This document shows, piece by piece, positions 1 through 8,835 of a DNA stretch of 64,000 bases. The notes beneath the pieces were generated by a model. The model was not told where the DNA came from. It ran no database searches and saw nothing but the letters and a program-made list of their open reading frames with translations. The translations under genes were made by a program, and so were the position numbers. Positions within the stretch are counted from its first letter, which is position 1. Each line of letters begins with the position of its first letter. The stretch is taken from positions 248,001 through 312,000 of the forward strand of contig NZ_JYNS01000001.1 in NCBI RefSeq assembly GCF_000934725.1, written 5' to 3'. The DNA is from Methyloterricola oryzae (lineage in GTDB: Bacteria; Pseudomonadota; Gammaproteobacteria; Methylococcales; Methylococcaceae).

Positions 1-119
1 CGCCGGCGCAGACCGGCGGGCATGGCATCGCGGTCGATGCCACCCACGTCGAAGGGCAGTGCGTCCGACTCCAAACCGATACCGCAGACCGCATATCCCA
101 ACAGGCTCATGCGCTCCAT
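1..119 (-). CDS. Partial gene after ketosynthase, possible chain-length-factor-like protein
   Basis: Only the first 39 codons are in the window; the gene continues past base 1. Its ATG at 119 overlaps the ketosynthase stop (TGATG), so the two are translationally coupled; a second in-frame ATG lies at 110. The visible peptide starts MERMSLLGYAVCGIG and resembles the loose N-terminus of ketosynthase-like chain-length factors, which sit beside the ketosynthase in aryl-polyene clusters. A dehydratase or ketoreductase of the same cluster is also possible. The function is inferred mainly from position. Confidence 0.45.
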   Translation of the reverse strand, partial: MERMSLLGYAVCGIGLESDALPFDVGGIDRDAMPAGLRR

Positions 120-1312
120 CATGCCCCTCCCGACCGCAACAGCACGCTGGCATTGTTGCCGCCGAAGCCGAAGGCATTGCTCAGCACATGGCGGGGACGC
201 GCGCCCGCTTGCGGGTCGCCCAGCACCGGCAAGGCGCTGTCCACGCCCAGTTCCCGGAATCCGCAGGTACCGGGCAACAGGCCGCGCTCCAGGGCCAGCA
301 GGCTGACGACGGCCTCCACCGCCCCGGCGGCGCCCAGGGTGTGGCCCAGCAGACCTTTCACGCCGCTGCAGGGGGGCGGCTTCGGGAACATCTGCGTCAC
401 CGCGCGCGCCTCGGATTGGTCATTGAGCGGCGTCGCGGTGGCGTGCAGGTTGATGTAGTCCACCGACTCCGGCGACACGCCCGCCCTCTCCAAGGCCATG
501 GCCATGGCGCGGGCCGCTCCGGCCCCATCCGGATGCGGCGCGCTCATGTGGTGGGCGTCGGAGGATTCGCCCACCGCAAGCAAGAATGGCGCGCCGGCAT
601 TGGCCGCAGCCCGCCGTTCCAACAGCAGCATCCCCGCGCCCTCGCCGATATTGATGCCCCGCCGTGAACTGTCCATGGGCCTGCAGGGCTGCGGGTCGAT
701 CAGCTCCAGGCTGTGAAAGCCGCGCAAGGTCAGGCGGCACAGGGTGTCGACGCCTGCCACCAGCACCGCATCGCACACCCCGGCCGAGATCAGACGCTGC
801 CCCGCCGCCAAAGCCTTGGCGCTGGATGAGCAGGCAGTGGAAATGGCATAGCTGGGACCGGCGAGCCCCAGTTCCAGGGCCAGGAACTCGGCGGTGGCCT
901 GGGCGGCGTGACGGCGCATGAAATGAAAGTCCGAAGGCATGGTGCCGGTTTCCAGGAACCGAGTGTAGACGGCCTCGGAGTCGTAGATGCCGGACGTGCT
1001 GGTGCCCAGCACCAGGCCCACGCGCTCGCGCTGGTAGCGATCCATAGCCTCCTCCACCCGGGCGCGGAAGCCGTCCTGGTTGAGAGCTTTCAGGGCCAGG
1101 CGCGCATTGCGGCAGCCATAGGCCGCCAAGCGTTCAGAAACTTCGGGCAACGGCGTCTTGACCGCGCCGACGACGGTCTCGAAGGGCAGTTCGAACAGTT
1201 TCAGGGACGACAGGCGGCAGCGGTTATCGACCAGCGCCTGCCACAAGGCTTCCACGCCGTCCCCCGCGGCGCTGATGCAGGTGTAGGCGGTGATGGCGAC
1301 CGGTTCGATCAT
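119..1312 (-). CDS. Beta-ketoacyl-ACP synthase (aryl-polyene type, ApeO/FabF-like)
   Basis: A 397-aa thiolase-fold condensing enzyme that would extend an ACP-bound acyl chain by decarboxylative Claisen condensation in the cytoplasm. The complete Cys-His-His triad is visible: Cys161 in STACSSSAKA, His290 in NLHATATPLND and His324 in GLLGHTLGAAGA. The length fits FabF/FabB-type enzymes. Its start overlaps the stop of the MMPL exporter by 4 nt (ATGA), and its stop overlaps the next gene. With the ACP, COG4648 protein, LolA-like protein and exporter upstream, it most likely builds a polyunsaturated aryl-polyene-like chain rather than housekeeping fatty acids. The family is certain; the product is inferred. 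Confidence 0.88.
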   Translation of the reverse strand: MIEPVAITAYTCISAAGDGVEALWQALVDNRCRLSSLKLFELPFETVVGAVKTPLPEVSERLAAYGCRNARLALKALNQDGFRARVEEAMDRYQRERVGLVLGTSTSGIYDSEAVYTRFLETGTMPSDFHFMRRHAAQATAEFLALELGLAGPSYAISTACSSSAKALAAGQRLISAGVCDAVLVAGVDTLCRLTLRGFHSLELIDPQPCRPMDSSRRGINIGEGAGMLLLERRAAANAGAPFLLAVGESSDAHHMSAPHPDGAGAARAMAMALERAGVSPESVDYINLHATATPLNDQSEARAVTQMFPKPPPCSGVKGLLGHTLGAAGAVEAVVSLLALERGLLPGTCGFRELGVDSALPVLGDPQAGARPRHVLSNAFGFGGNNASVLLRSGGA

Positions 1313-3624
1313 GACGTGGCCCTGGAAACCCGGCTGCGGTCAGCGCTCACCAGCAGTGGGCAGAGCAGGAACCCCAGGGTGACGCCCAGGGTGACGGACA
1401 CCGACAGGATGGGCAGGGTCGGCGTGCGCGCCAGGGCCATGGCGCCGAAGGAGGCCAGGGTGGTCAGCGTGGACGAGGCGATGGCGTGGTAGGTGATATC
1501 GGTGTCGTGCACCCGGTTGTCCATGAAGAAGATGCCATAGTCCACGCAAAGGGACACCGACAGCAGCAGGCCGATCACGTGCAGGAAGCTGACTTCCTCC
1601 CCCACCAGCGCCCAGGCGGCCATGATGAACAGCACCGAGGCAAGAGTGGGCAGCAGGGTCAGGGCCACGCGCCGCAGGCTGCGCTGCTGCAGCCAGATCA
1701 GCCCCGCCATGACCAGGATGCCCCAGCCCAGCATTTCCAGGGAACGGTCCCGGTGCTGCTGGGCCACCCGGTTCATGACATCGCGCTGGCTGAAGTAGCG
1801 CACCCCGTCCAGGCCGTGCAGGGCGGCCTCGACCTTGGCCGGATCGTGGTGGCCGAGCCAGATGGCCAGGGCAACCCGCCCGTTCTGCCGGATCACCTGG
1901 CCGGAGAGTATCGCTTTCACCGCCTCGCCCGCCAGTGCCGCTTCCGGCGTGAGCATGGCCCCTGCGGGAAGATCCGGCAGCGCGCCCAGCTTTTCCACGG
2001 AGAGTCCGGCGGTGGCCAAGGCTTCGCGCCAAGCCTCCCGATACTGCGGCGTCAGGGCGGCGCGATAGACCTCCCCATTGACCTGCTGCAGGGACGCGGA
2101 CACCAGCCAGGGAAAAATGCCGCGATACTCGGCCAGTCCACCCTCGGATTTGAGAATCCTCAGGCGGCGCTCCGCCGCTTCGCTGCGCTGCAGGGCCGAT
2201 TCCAGGTCCGGTGCCTGAATCAGCACGAAGCGGCCCGGCTCGATGCTACCGGTGCCGGCGCGGATCAGTGCGTCCTGCTGCCGCAGCGTGCTCATGTCCA
2301 CTGACAGCTTCTGCAGATCATCCATCCAGCGCATACGCGGCAGCGCCGCCAGCGCGGCCAAGCTCAGTCCGAGCAGCAGCCAGGCCAGCGGCCGGCGGTA
2401 GCGCGCGCACAGCAGCACCCAGGCGTGAATTCCCGGCAGATGCGCGGGATGCAGCCTGGCTTTGCCGAGCAGGGCCGGCAGCACCCAGCGCGTCAGGAAG
2501 AGCGACGCGGCGATGCCGCCCGCCGCGAACACGGCAATCTGCTCCAGCCCAGGAAAGCCGGTCAGACCCAGGGCGCCGTAACCGATCACGGTGGTCAATC
2601 CGCCCATTACCAGGCTGGTCCACACCAGCTTCGCCGCCTGCAGAGGCGAAACGAAACGGGATTTGGCGCTGTGCACCAGCACATGGATGGGATAATCGGT
2701 GCAGATGCCGATGAGACTGGCGCCCAGGGCCAGAGTCAGGCTGTGCACCCGACCGAACACCAGGGCGGTGGTCAGGGCGCCAGCGGCGAAGGAAGCCGCC
2801 TGAATCAACAGCATCCAGTGCAAGGCGGCGAAGGAGCGAAACAGCAGCAGGAACACCAGGGTGACACCGATGCTGGAAACCACGGACACCAGGGTGACAT
2901 CCCGGCCGATGGCCTCGCTGGTGGCGACGGTGAACACCGGGATGCCGGTCATGCTCAGCCGGTACGCCCCGCCCCGTTCCGCGTTGAGCCGGTCGAACTC
3001 GCCGCGGATGGCCGCCTGCAACTGCGCCTGGGCCGCCACGTTCAGGGAAGGCGCATGAGACTGCAGCACGAAGCGCCCGGCGCTGCCCTCGCCCTGCATG
3101 ATCCCCTCCAGGCCGCGAAAGCCCTGCAAGGACAGGAGCAGCGGGTCCTGCTTGAGGATGGGCTTGAGGAAACCGCCCTGGGGCGACAGCAGCGCCTGCT
3201 GCAAACCCATGGCTCGTTGCGCCAAGCGGGTAGGATCGAACAGCGTGCTTTCGGAACCCGGGTCCAGGCTGAAGATCAGGGGGCCGAAGGGCGCATAGGC
3301 CTGCACGGCGTTCGCCCATTCCCGCGGCGGTTGGTCCATGCGCCAGGCGCGCTCCACCCCATCCAGCCGCTCCAGCTTTTGCATCAGCGCATCGGTCATG
3401 GCGCCGGTGCCTTGGGTATCCCCATTGGCCCCCGCCACCAGGCCCAGATAGCGCCGGGACATTTCACCCGATTGCAGCAGGCCCGCCAGCAGGGCGGAAT
3501 CCTCGCTGTCGGTGGCGGTGAAGAAGGCGTTCAGATCGCTTTCGACCCGCAATTGCCCGTAGGTCAACGCCAGCAGCAGGGGAAAAACCAGGATGAACAG
3601 GCGCTTGCGCCAGGCGAAGGACAA
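1309..3624 (-). CDS. MMPL/RND-family exporter of the aryl-polyene-like cluster
   Basis: A 771-aa inner-membrane protein with MMPL/RND topology: an N-terminal helix (about 8-24), a periplasmic domain, a helix bundle from about 235, a second periplasmic domain, and a second bundle ending near the C-terminus. Conserved membrane segments include GASLIGICTDYPIHVLVHS and the matching LSVSLCVDYGIFFMDN in the second half, as expected from internal duplication. It probably moves the lipid product toward the outer membrane together with the LolA-like protein. The start is a TTG in the same frame as, and two codons after, the LolA-like stop; GGAG 8 nt upstream supports it. Confidence 0.85.
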   Translation of the reverse strand: MSFAWRKRLFILVFPLLLALTYGQLRVESDLNAFFTATDSEDSALLAGLLQSGEMSRRYLGLVAGANGDTQGTGAMTDALMQKLERLDGVERAWRMDQPPREWANAVQAYAPFGPLIFSLDPGSESTLFDPTRLAQRAMGLQQALLSPQGGFLKPILKQDPLLLSLQGFRGLEGIMQGEGSAGRFVLQSHAPSLNVAAQAQLQAAIRGEFDRLNAERGGAYRLSMTGIPVFTVATSEAIGRDVTLVSVVSSIGVTLVFLLLFRSFAALHWMLLIQAASFAAGALTTALVFGRVHSLTLALGASLIGICTDYPIHVLVHSAKSRFVSPLQAAKLVWTSLVMGGLTTVIGYGALGLTGFPGLEQIAVFAAGGIAASLFLTRWVLPALLGKARLHPAHLPGIHAWVLLCARYRRPLAWLLLGLSLAALAALPRMRWMDDLQKLSVDMSTLRQQDALIRAGTGSIEPGRFVLIQAPDLESALQRSEAAERRLRILKSEGGLAEYRGIFPWLVSASLQQVNGEVYRAALTPQYREAWREALATAGLSVEKLGALPDLPAGAMLTPEAALAGEAVKAILSGQVIRQNGRVALAIWLGHHDPAKVEAALHGLDGVRYFSQRDVMNRVAQQHRDRSLEMLGWGILVMAGLIWLQQRSLRRVALTLLPTLASVLFIMAAWALVGEEVSFLHVIGLLLSVSLCVDYGIFFMDNRVHDTDITYHAIASSTLTTLASFGAMALARTPTLPILSVSVTLGVTLGFLLCPLLVSADRSRVSRATS

Positions 3625-3627
3625 GGA

Positions 3628-4257
3628 TCAGTCTCCGGCGGCTTCCTGCAGCAGTCTCTGGACCGAAAACTCCAGGGCCTGGCCCTCGCCGGTTTTTTCG
3701 AGACGGTATTCGGTTGTTTCCCCATCGGCCTGGCGTATCGACACCTGCCGCCCCAGCGGGTCGGCGCCGCCTGCAATCTCGACGGACTCCAGGGCAGAAC
3801 CAGCTGTTTTCGTCTTGGCGGACAGCCGCAGCCGCCATGATTCGCCGCGGGATTCGGCGGTAAGGTCGTAGCGCGCCCGCAGGTCCTCGGGCCGGCCCTG
3901 CAGGATGGCGCGGAACACGCGGATCTGCTCCGCGGCATCGCCCGCGTAGCTGAGCGCGGCGGAACGGCGCTGGCCCTGCCCCGGATCGTAGTAATACATG
4001 CTCGGGCCGCTGATGGCCATGATCACGCGCTGGGGTGACAACTGCAGTTTCACCAGGCTGCCATCGGAGCCGGAAAGCAGATACCCCTGCCCATGCCAGG
4101 GCTTCGCCATCAGTTCCAGGCTGCGGGTCTCCTCGTAGCGGAACTCCGCCGGTCCGGCCTGATGCAGGCGCTGCTGCAACAGGCCCCAGTCGGCTTCCGC
4201 GGCCATCGCGTATCCGGGCGCCAAGGCCGCCAGGCAGAACAGCATGCGCCGTTTCAT
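3628..4257 (-). CDS. LolA-like periplasmic lipid/lipoprotein carrier
   Basis: A 209-aa protein with a clear Sec signal peptide (MKRRMLFCLAALAPGYAMA, cleavage near AMA-AEA). The rest looks like the LolA/LolB half-barrel fold: alternating strands, no membrane segments, a KPWHGQGYLL-like strand and a C-terminal RLEKTGEG strand. In aryl-polyene clusters such proteins sit beside the MMPL exporter and are thought to carry the hydrophobic product across the periplasm. The ATG at 4257 overlaps the stop of the COG4648 gene (ATGA). The frame stays open upstream, but that would add 79 residues without a signal peptide, so it was not used. Confidence 0.75.
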   Translation of the reverse strand: MKRRMLFCLAALAPGYAMAAEADWGLLQQRLHQAGPAEFRYEETRSLELMAKPWHGQGYLLSGSDGSLVKLQLSPQRVIMAISGPSMYYYDPGQGQRRSAALSYAGDAAEQIRVFRAILQGRPEDLRARYDLTAESRGESWRLRLSAKTKTAGSALESVEIAGGADPLGRQVSIRQADGETTEYRLEKTGEGQALEFSVQRLLQEAAGD

Positions 4258-4874
4258 CGCTCGACGTCGCGGAATACCCGAGGCGCCTGGGCCGCGATCG
4301 CCCGGAAGGTGGCCAGCGGCCCGGGAATCTCCAGATCGGGAAAGCGGAAAGGGCGGTAGAGAAATTCGCCGGCCGCGAGGACACCCATCTGCAGGTAGAC
4401 CACCACGCCGGTATAGAAGGTCCATACCTCCTCGCTGCCCATCAGGGCAAGAACTGCGCAAGCGATGGCGTTGACGGCGAAGAACCCGGCCCACACCCAG
4501 GTCAGTTGCACCAGGTATTCCGCAATGCCAGGCTGGAACTCGGGGAACTGCAGGCGCACCAGGCGCTCACACAAGGACGGGGGCGAGTTCAGGGTGTAGC
4601 CAAAAAGTCCGGCGAGAAAGGCGTAAACCACGGCGGGGATCAGGCGCGCGGCGGCGTCACCCGCGATCAGGGCGCCCAGCGTCAGCAGCAAGGCTCCCGC
4701 GGCGTAGCCTAGACGGAAGGCATTCTGGCTGGCCTTGAAGCCGCGCCACGCACAGAGTCCCGCAAACAGCAGCAGCACGCCTGCGCTCCAGCCCTGGCGC
4801 ACCCAGTAGGCGCTGAGAAACGGGTAAGCCAGGACGAATAGGACGACGGCGACAGCCCTGATCCGCTTCAACAC
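4254..4874 (-). CDS. COG4648-type integral membrane protein (ApeG-like)
   Basis: A 206-aa protein with about six hydrophobic helices (roughly residues 7-24, 31-45, 55-72, 78-95, 122-144 and 150-170) and no catalytic motif that I recognise. COG4648 membrane proteins of this size are regular members of aryl-polyene clusters, next to the acyl carrier protein. The start lies 2 nt after the ACP stop, and the end overlaps the LolA-like gene by 4 nt, so it sits in the middle of the operon. The molecular role is unknown. Confidence 0.7.
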   Translation of the reverse strand: MLKRIRAVAVVLFVLAYPFLSAYWVRQGWSAGVLLLFAGLCAWRGFKASQNAFRLGYAAGALLLTLGALIAGDAAARLIPAVVYAFLAGLFGYTLNSPPSLCERLVRLQFPEFQPGIAEYLVQLTWVWAGFFAVNAIACAVLALMGSEEVWTFYTGVVVYLQMGVLAAGEFLYRPFRFPDLEIPGPLATFRAIAAQAPRVFRDVER

Positions 4875-4876
4875 GT

Positions 4877-5140
4877 TCAGCGGGTGCGGTTGCTGGCCAC
4901 GAATTCGGCCAAGGCATTGAGCGAGGCAAATATCTGGGGATTGCGTTCGTCACCCGAGGTGATCTTCACGCCGTAGCGGCGGTCCAGCATGACGCCGATC
5001 TCCAGCGCGTCGATGGAGTCAAGGCCCAAGCCGGAACCGAACAGCGCGCCATCGGGCGCGATATCCTCCGGCGCCACGTCCTCCAGCCGCAATCCCTCGA
5101 TCAGCATGGTCTTCAGTTCTTCAATCAAGTTCTCTGGCAT
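4877..5140 (-). CDS. Acyl carrier protein (phosphopantetheine attachment site)
   Basis: An 87-aa single-domain carrier protein. The attachment motif LGLDSIDALE puts the phosphopantetheine on Ser42; the acidic helix after it (DALEIGVML) is the usual recognition helix for partner enzymes. It would tether the growing chain for the ketosynthase at 119-1312. It is the first visible gene of the minus-strand cluster, with 217 nt upstream before the divergent DUF2288 gene, so the cluster promoter probably lies there. It differs from housekeeping AcpP in length and in lacking the AcpP N-terminus. Confidence 0.9.
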   Translation of the reverse strand: MPENLIEELKTMLIEGLRLEDVAPEDIAPDGALFGSGLGLDSIDALEIGVMLDRRYGVKITSGDERNPQIFASLNALAEFVASNRTR

Positions 5141-5357
5141 CAGGCCATCTCTTCAGATCAATCCCCTGCTCCTGCCCCGGGAGCCATGGGGCAGGGTCGA
5201 CATACAAATCGGTCAGCGCTTGGCAAGGCATGTGAACACGCTTGCGCTCGCCCTATTTTACACGATTCACCCACCGCGCCAGGGCCGCACATCCAGGCCC
5301 GCCGGCACGGCGTGTGTTGTATATTGAGGCCAACGACCACGCTTCAGCGAGACAAAC

Positions 5358-5672
5358 ATGCACGACGAAGACCTGCCCCTGCGCGAACGGCTCAACCGGG
5401 AAACCGGCCGGCTCGCCTGGCCTGAAATCCAGCGGCATTTTGCCCGCGGCGCGGTGGTGCGGGTGGCTGCTGAACTGGACCTTGTCGAGGTGGCTGCCTG
5501 CTTCGCGGCGGACGACCGCGAGCGCGTCATGCCCTGGTTTGCATCGGGTCAGGTGGCGCGCGCCAGCGTCGAGGACGCCGAGGGCTGGAACCGCCGACAG
5601 GCGGTGTTCTGGGGTGTGGTGGTCGCGCCCTGGCTGCTGGTGCAGGAAATCGAGCCGGGCACAGAAACCTAG
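5358..5672 (+). CDS. DUF2288 family protein
   Basis: A 104-aa soluble protein that matches the DUF2288 pattern over its whole length: an ERLNRETGRLAWPEIQRHFA start, the strand VVRVAAELDLVEVA, the acidic FAADDRERVMPW segment and the C-terminal WGVVVAPWLLVQE. The family has no known function and is common in proteobacteria. It is transcribed away from the polyketide cluster and converges on the sulfurtransferase gene, with 11 nt between the two stops. No membrane segment, metal motif or signal peptide is visible. Confidence 0.8.
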   Translation: MHDEDLPLRERLNRETGRLAWPEIQRHFARGAVVRVAAELDLVEVAACFAADDRERVMPWFASGQVARASVEDAEGWNRRQAVFWGVVVAPWLLVQEIEPGTET

Positions 5673-5683
5673 ACCGGGCGCGC

Positions 5684-6541
5684 TTAACCCGTGCTGACGG
5701 GCGTGTCTTCGCGGCCGCCCCACTCGGTCCAGGAGCCGTCGTAAACCGCCACGTCCTCCTTGCCAAGCAAATGGAGGCCCAGGGCCAGGATCGCGGCCGT
5801 GACCCCGGTGCCGCACGTGGTGTAGGCAGGTCGCGCCAGATCAAGGCCCGCCGCCTGAAAACGCATTTGCAACTCTTCGGCAGGCTTGAGGCAAAAACTG
5901 GCGTCATCGACCAGATCCCGGTAAGGCAGGTTGAGGCTGCCCGGAATGTGCCCCGAACGCAGCCCCGCGCGGGGTTCCGGTTCAGTGCCGGCGAAACGCC
6001 CGGCGGAGCGGGCGTCGACGATCTGGGCCGCCGGCTCGACCATGGCCTGCCTGATCCTGGCCAGGTCCGCGACCAACTGCGGCCGAAAAGCAGCCGAAAA
6101 TTCCCGGATCTCGGGAACCACCGGTTTGGTGTCCACGGGCCGCCCCTCCGCGCGCCACCGGCGGAATCCGCCGTCCAGGACCGAGACGCGATCGTGCCCG
6201 AATATCCGGAACATCCACCAGGCGCGGGCGGAGGCCATGAAATTATTGCTGTCGTACGCCACGACGTGGGTATGGTTGCCGATGCCCATGCCGCCAGCCG
6301 CCTGGGCGAACTGTTCCGGCGACGGCAGCATGTGCGGCAGGAGCGAAGCGCGGTCGGCTACCGCATCGATGTCGAGGAAGCGGCTGCCGGGAATATGTTC
6401 CCGCGCAAATTCCTCCGCTGCATTGCGGCCCTGGTTCGGGAGAAAGAAACTCGCGTCCAGGACAATAAGGTCGCGCCTGGCAAGGTTCTCTTGCAGCCAC
6501 TCGCAACTCACCAGCGGCGTGGTCGATAATTCGTGCATCAT
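5684..6541 (-). CDS. sseA: Sulfurtransferase, two rhodanese domains (3-mercaptopyruvate sulfurtransferase-like)
   Basis: A 285-aa tandem rhodanese protein. The N-terminal domain (about 10-135, with LIVLDASFFLP and VVAYDS) has lost its cysteine. The C-terminal domain (about 150-280) carries the active loop TTCGTGVTAA with Cys243, closer to mercaptopyruvate sulfurtransferase (CG[ST]GVTA) than to thiosulfate sulfurtransferase (CRKGVT). It would transfer sulfane sulfur from 3-mercaptopyruvate to cyanide or thiols. Two tandem ATGs (6541 and 6538) are possible starts. Monocistronic, and convergent with the DUF2288 gene. Confidence 0.88.
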   Translation of the reverse strand: MMHELSTTPLVSCEWLQENLARRDLIVLDASFFLPNQGRNAAEEFAREHIPGSRFLDIDAVADRASLLPHMLPSPEQFAQAAGGMGIGNHTHVVAYDSNNFMASARAWWMFRIFGHDRVSVLDGGFRRWRAEGRPVDTKPVVPEIREFSAAFRPQLVADLARIRQAMVEPAAQIVDARSAGRFAGTEPEPRAGLRSGHIPGSLNLPYRDLVDDASFCLKPAEELQMRFQAAGLDLARPAYTTCGTGVTAAILALGLHLLGKEDVAVYDGSWTEWGGREDTPVSTG

Positions 6542-6623
6542 CGGATTCCTTCACTAAAATGAATATCAACGAAGAGGGCAGGCCAGAGCCAAAGCCCCGC
6601 CAACGCCAGAGGCAAACCCATCC

Positions 6624-7100
6624 ATGAGCCAATTTCCCGAGCCGCGCGAGGACAACGGCTTTCTCGCCGAGCATGTGGCCATCCTACGCAACAGTTTGCG
6701 CCACTGGACCGGGCGAGAACTCGTACCGCCGCGCATGACGGACCTGGAGGCGGCTCGATATATCTTCGAAGCCCCCTTCGTCGTTGCCTCGCACGACACC
6801 GGCAAGGATCCCGTGTTCAACTACGTCAATCAGACCGGGCTGGCCCTGTTCGCCATGAGTTGGGACGAATTCACCAGCCTGCCCTCGCGCATGTCTGCCG
6901 AAACGGCTCTGCGGGAAGCCCGCGCCGCGGTGATGGCCGAAGTGACCCGGCAGGGATTCGTGGAAAATTATCGCGGCATCCGCATCGGCCGAAGAGGCCG
7001 CCGTTTTTTGATCGAGGATGCCGTCATCTGGAACCTGCTGACGCCCGAGGGCTATCCCTACGGACAGGCCGTCATGTTCCCGCACTGGAAGTTCATGTAG
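6624..7100 (+). CDS. MEKHLA domain protein (PAS-like sensory domain)
   Basis: A 158-aa stand-alone MEKHLA domain, a PAS-related fold. Characteristic parts are DPVFNYVNQTGLALFAMSWDEFTSLPSR, in which the tryptophan and the LPSR turn are conserved, and the closing DAVIWNLLTPEG and GQAVMF strands. Such domains occur alone in many proteobacteria and cyanobacteria, probably as small-molecule or redox sensors; no output domain is attached. The last 8 nt overlap the 3' end of the convergent 524-aa gene. The ligand is unknown. Confidence 0.8.
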   Translation: MSQFPEPREDNGFLAEHVAILRNSLRHWTGRELVPPRMTDLEAARYIFEAPFVVASHDTGKDPVFNYVNQTGLALFAMSWDEFTSLPSRMSAETALREARAAVMAEVTRQGFVENYRGIRIGRRGRRFLIEDAVIWNLLTPEGYPYGQAVMFPHWKFM

Positions 7101-8667
7101 CCGCAGGCGTCAGTTCCAGTTGAGTAAATTCGCCGGTGGATTCCAGAAGCCTGCGGATGCAATAGGCACTGCGACGGCCGCCGCTTTCCAACTCCAGCAC
7201 GCTGCCATTGCGCAGCTTGCTGGGCGGGATGATCAGGCTGATGTCCGCTGCATCCCGGCTGGCAGGCGCCAGCAATCCATTCACCGGCGCCGACAGGGCA
7301 CCGCTGAACACGCGCACCGGGCGCACGTCGTTGGCCACCAGTTCGAATGCATATAAACGGCCACCGCCCTGGGCGCGGGAAGCGCCGACCACGCCCACCT
7401 GCAGCAGGGTATTATCCGTGTTCAGCGCCGCCAGGTGACCCGAGCGCAGCGCCGTCGCCGTCTCCAGCAGATAAAGTCCGGGAATTTCCGCGCGCATGAC
7501 GGCACATGGGTATTCTCCCTCCGCGCGACCGAAGATAGCGCCAGTCGCAACCGGAGCGGACACCTTCCGGCTTGCGTCGGCAGCGAACTCCCCGCTGGAT
7601 TTCGACTGCGCAACCGGTCCGGCCCCGCCGTAATCGCTCAGCGGCAACAACTCCAGGTCCCCCGCTCCAGCCCAGCCTCCCCCGGCGCTCTTGAGGCGCG
7701 CGGCTTTGGCCGCAACGCGCGAAATCGCCTCCAGCCCCCCCACCACCATGGCCTGGCGGCCTTTCTGTTCCGGCGCGCAGGCGGGCAAACCGCCGAGTCT
7801 TACAATCAAGCGGGACGCGAGCGCCTCATCGAGGCGCCCGGCCTTCGGCGTGGACGCCTGCATCAGTTGCGCCAGCTTTCGGCGGAATACGCCGGTGAAC
7901 AAATAGCGACGCTCCGGGGCCACGCTGTTGCCAGAGACAACAGGCCCCGGCAAGGCTCCCGAATTGAGGTCCACGGCGAAGTCTGCGCCACCGCCATCGA
8001 GGACCGGCTCCGAGCTCAAGTTCAGCAGTTCTCCATGCTCGCACAGCAGTTCGTGCAGAAGGCGGGCGTCACCCTGCTCCAGACGTGTCGCACAGGCAAG
8101 CCGAAACGCCAAAAGTCGCTTGAACACGGCGCCGATCCCTAACTCCTTGCGCTCCTCCAGTCCGTCCTTCGCGGCCAACTGAAACAGGGCGTGCACACCC
8201 GCCCACAGTTTGGAGGGCGCGGACTCGTACATCAGTGCCAATCGGAGCAGGTACTGCTCGTAAGCCAACATAGCGCCATGCAGTAACCCCGCCCGGCTGC
8301 CTTCGTCCTCGACCTCTGGCCAGGCCTGAGACAGAATTTCAAAGCCGCGCGCCAGTTCCAGTTGAAATTGCGCACTCAGCTTGGCCGCTTTGCGTACGCG
8401 CTCATCCATGGGCAAGGGCTTTCCGTGAACACTATTCAATAGCTGGCCCGATTCCAGCTCCACCATGGGCCGCAGACGCTCAAGAACCTGCAAATGCAGC
8501 AAGGGGGACAATCGGCTGGCGTTGAGGGCCTGCAAGCCGGCGAACAGGAACTTGCAGCGTTCCCGGGAATTGTCTATCGGCAGCGCCGCCAACCACGCCG
8601 TGGCGGCTTCCGGTGAGGGATCGAAGGGTAAGGCGGGAACTGCGCTGTCTGGCATGTCGGCCCTCAT
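7093..8667 (-). CDS. Conserved hypothetical protein, 524 aa (N-terminal part resembles FimW-like c-di-GMP proteins)
   Basis: No confident family. The N-terminal ~200 residues are helical; the opening pattern (WLAALPIDNSRERCKFL, then LQALNASRLSPLLHL and VLERLRP) resembles the helical front of FimW-like cyclic-di-GMP proteins, in which groups of cells or chains are counted by a PilZ-like C-terminus. The C-terminal half is strand-rich, with GLYLLETATALRSGHL and ALSAPVNGLLAPA segments that could form a divergent beta-barrel. There are no TM helices or signal peptide, so it is probably cytoplasmic. The ATG at 8667 is the first in frame; a second lies at 8655. The c-di-GMP link is a weak inference. 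Confidence 0.55.
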   Translation of the reverse strand: MRADMPDSAVPALPFDPSPEAATAWLAALPIDNSRERCKFLFAGLQALNASRLSPLLHLQVLERLRPMVELESGQLLNSVHGKPLPMDERVRKAAKLSAQFQLELARGFEILSQAWPEVEDEGSRAGLLHGAMLAYEQYLLRLALMYESAPSKLWAGVHALFQLAAKDGLEERKELGIGAVFKRLLAFRLACATRLEQGDARLLHELLCEHGELLNLSSEPVLDGGGADFAVDLNSGALPGPVVSGNSVAPERRYLFTGVFRRKLAQLMQASTPKAGRLDEALASRLIVRLGGLPACAPEQKGRQAMVVGGLEAISRVAAKAARLKSAGGGWAGAGDLELLPLSDYGGAGPVAQSKSSGEFAADASRKVSAPVATGAIFGRAEGEYPCAVMRAEIPGLYLLETATALRSGHLAALNTDNTLLQVGVVGASRAQGGGRLYAFELVANDVRPVRVFSGALSAPVNGLLAPASRDAADISLIIPPSKLRNGSVLELESGGRRSAYCIRRLLESTGEFTQLELTPAAT

Positions 8668-8835
8668 GGCGTCAACGCGGAGTCATACTTAGGCTCTACA
8701 ATAGCAGGGGCTGGGATGGATGCAGGCACACCCCGAAACAACCGATCAGGAATGCAGAGGACGCGCTCCAGACCGCGCCGTACCCAATCATCCACAAGGC
8801 ACCCGCGCTGGCGGAGCCACAACCCGGAGTCACAG

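Noticed and set aside
2425-3840. Plus-strand frame of 471 codons opposite the MMPL gene
   Set aside because: Low-complexity Gln/Gly/Arg protein without motifs; the minus-strand gene is clear.
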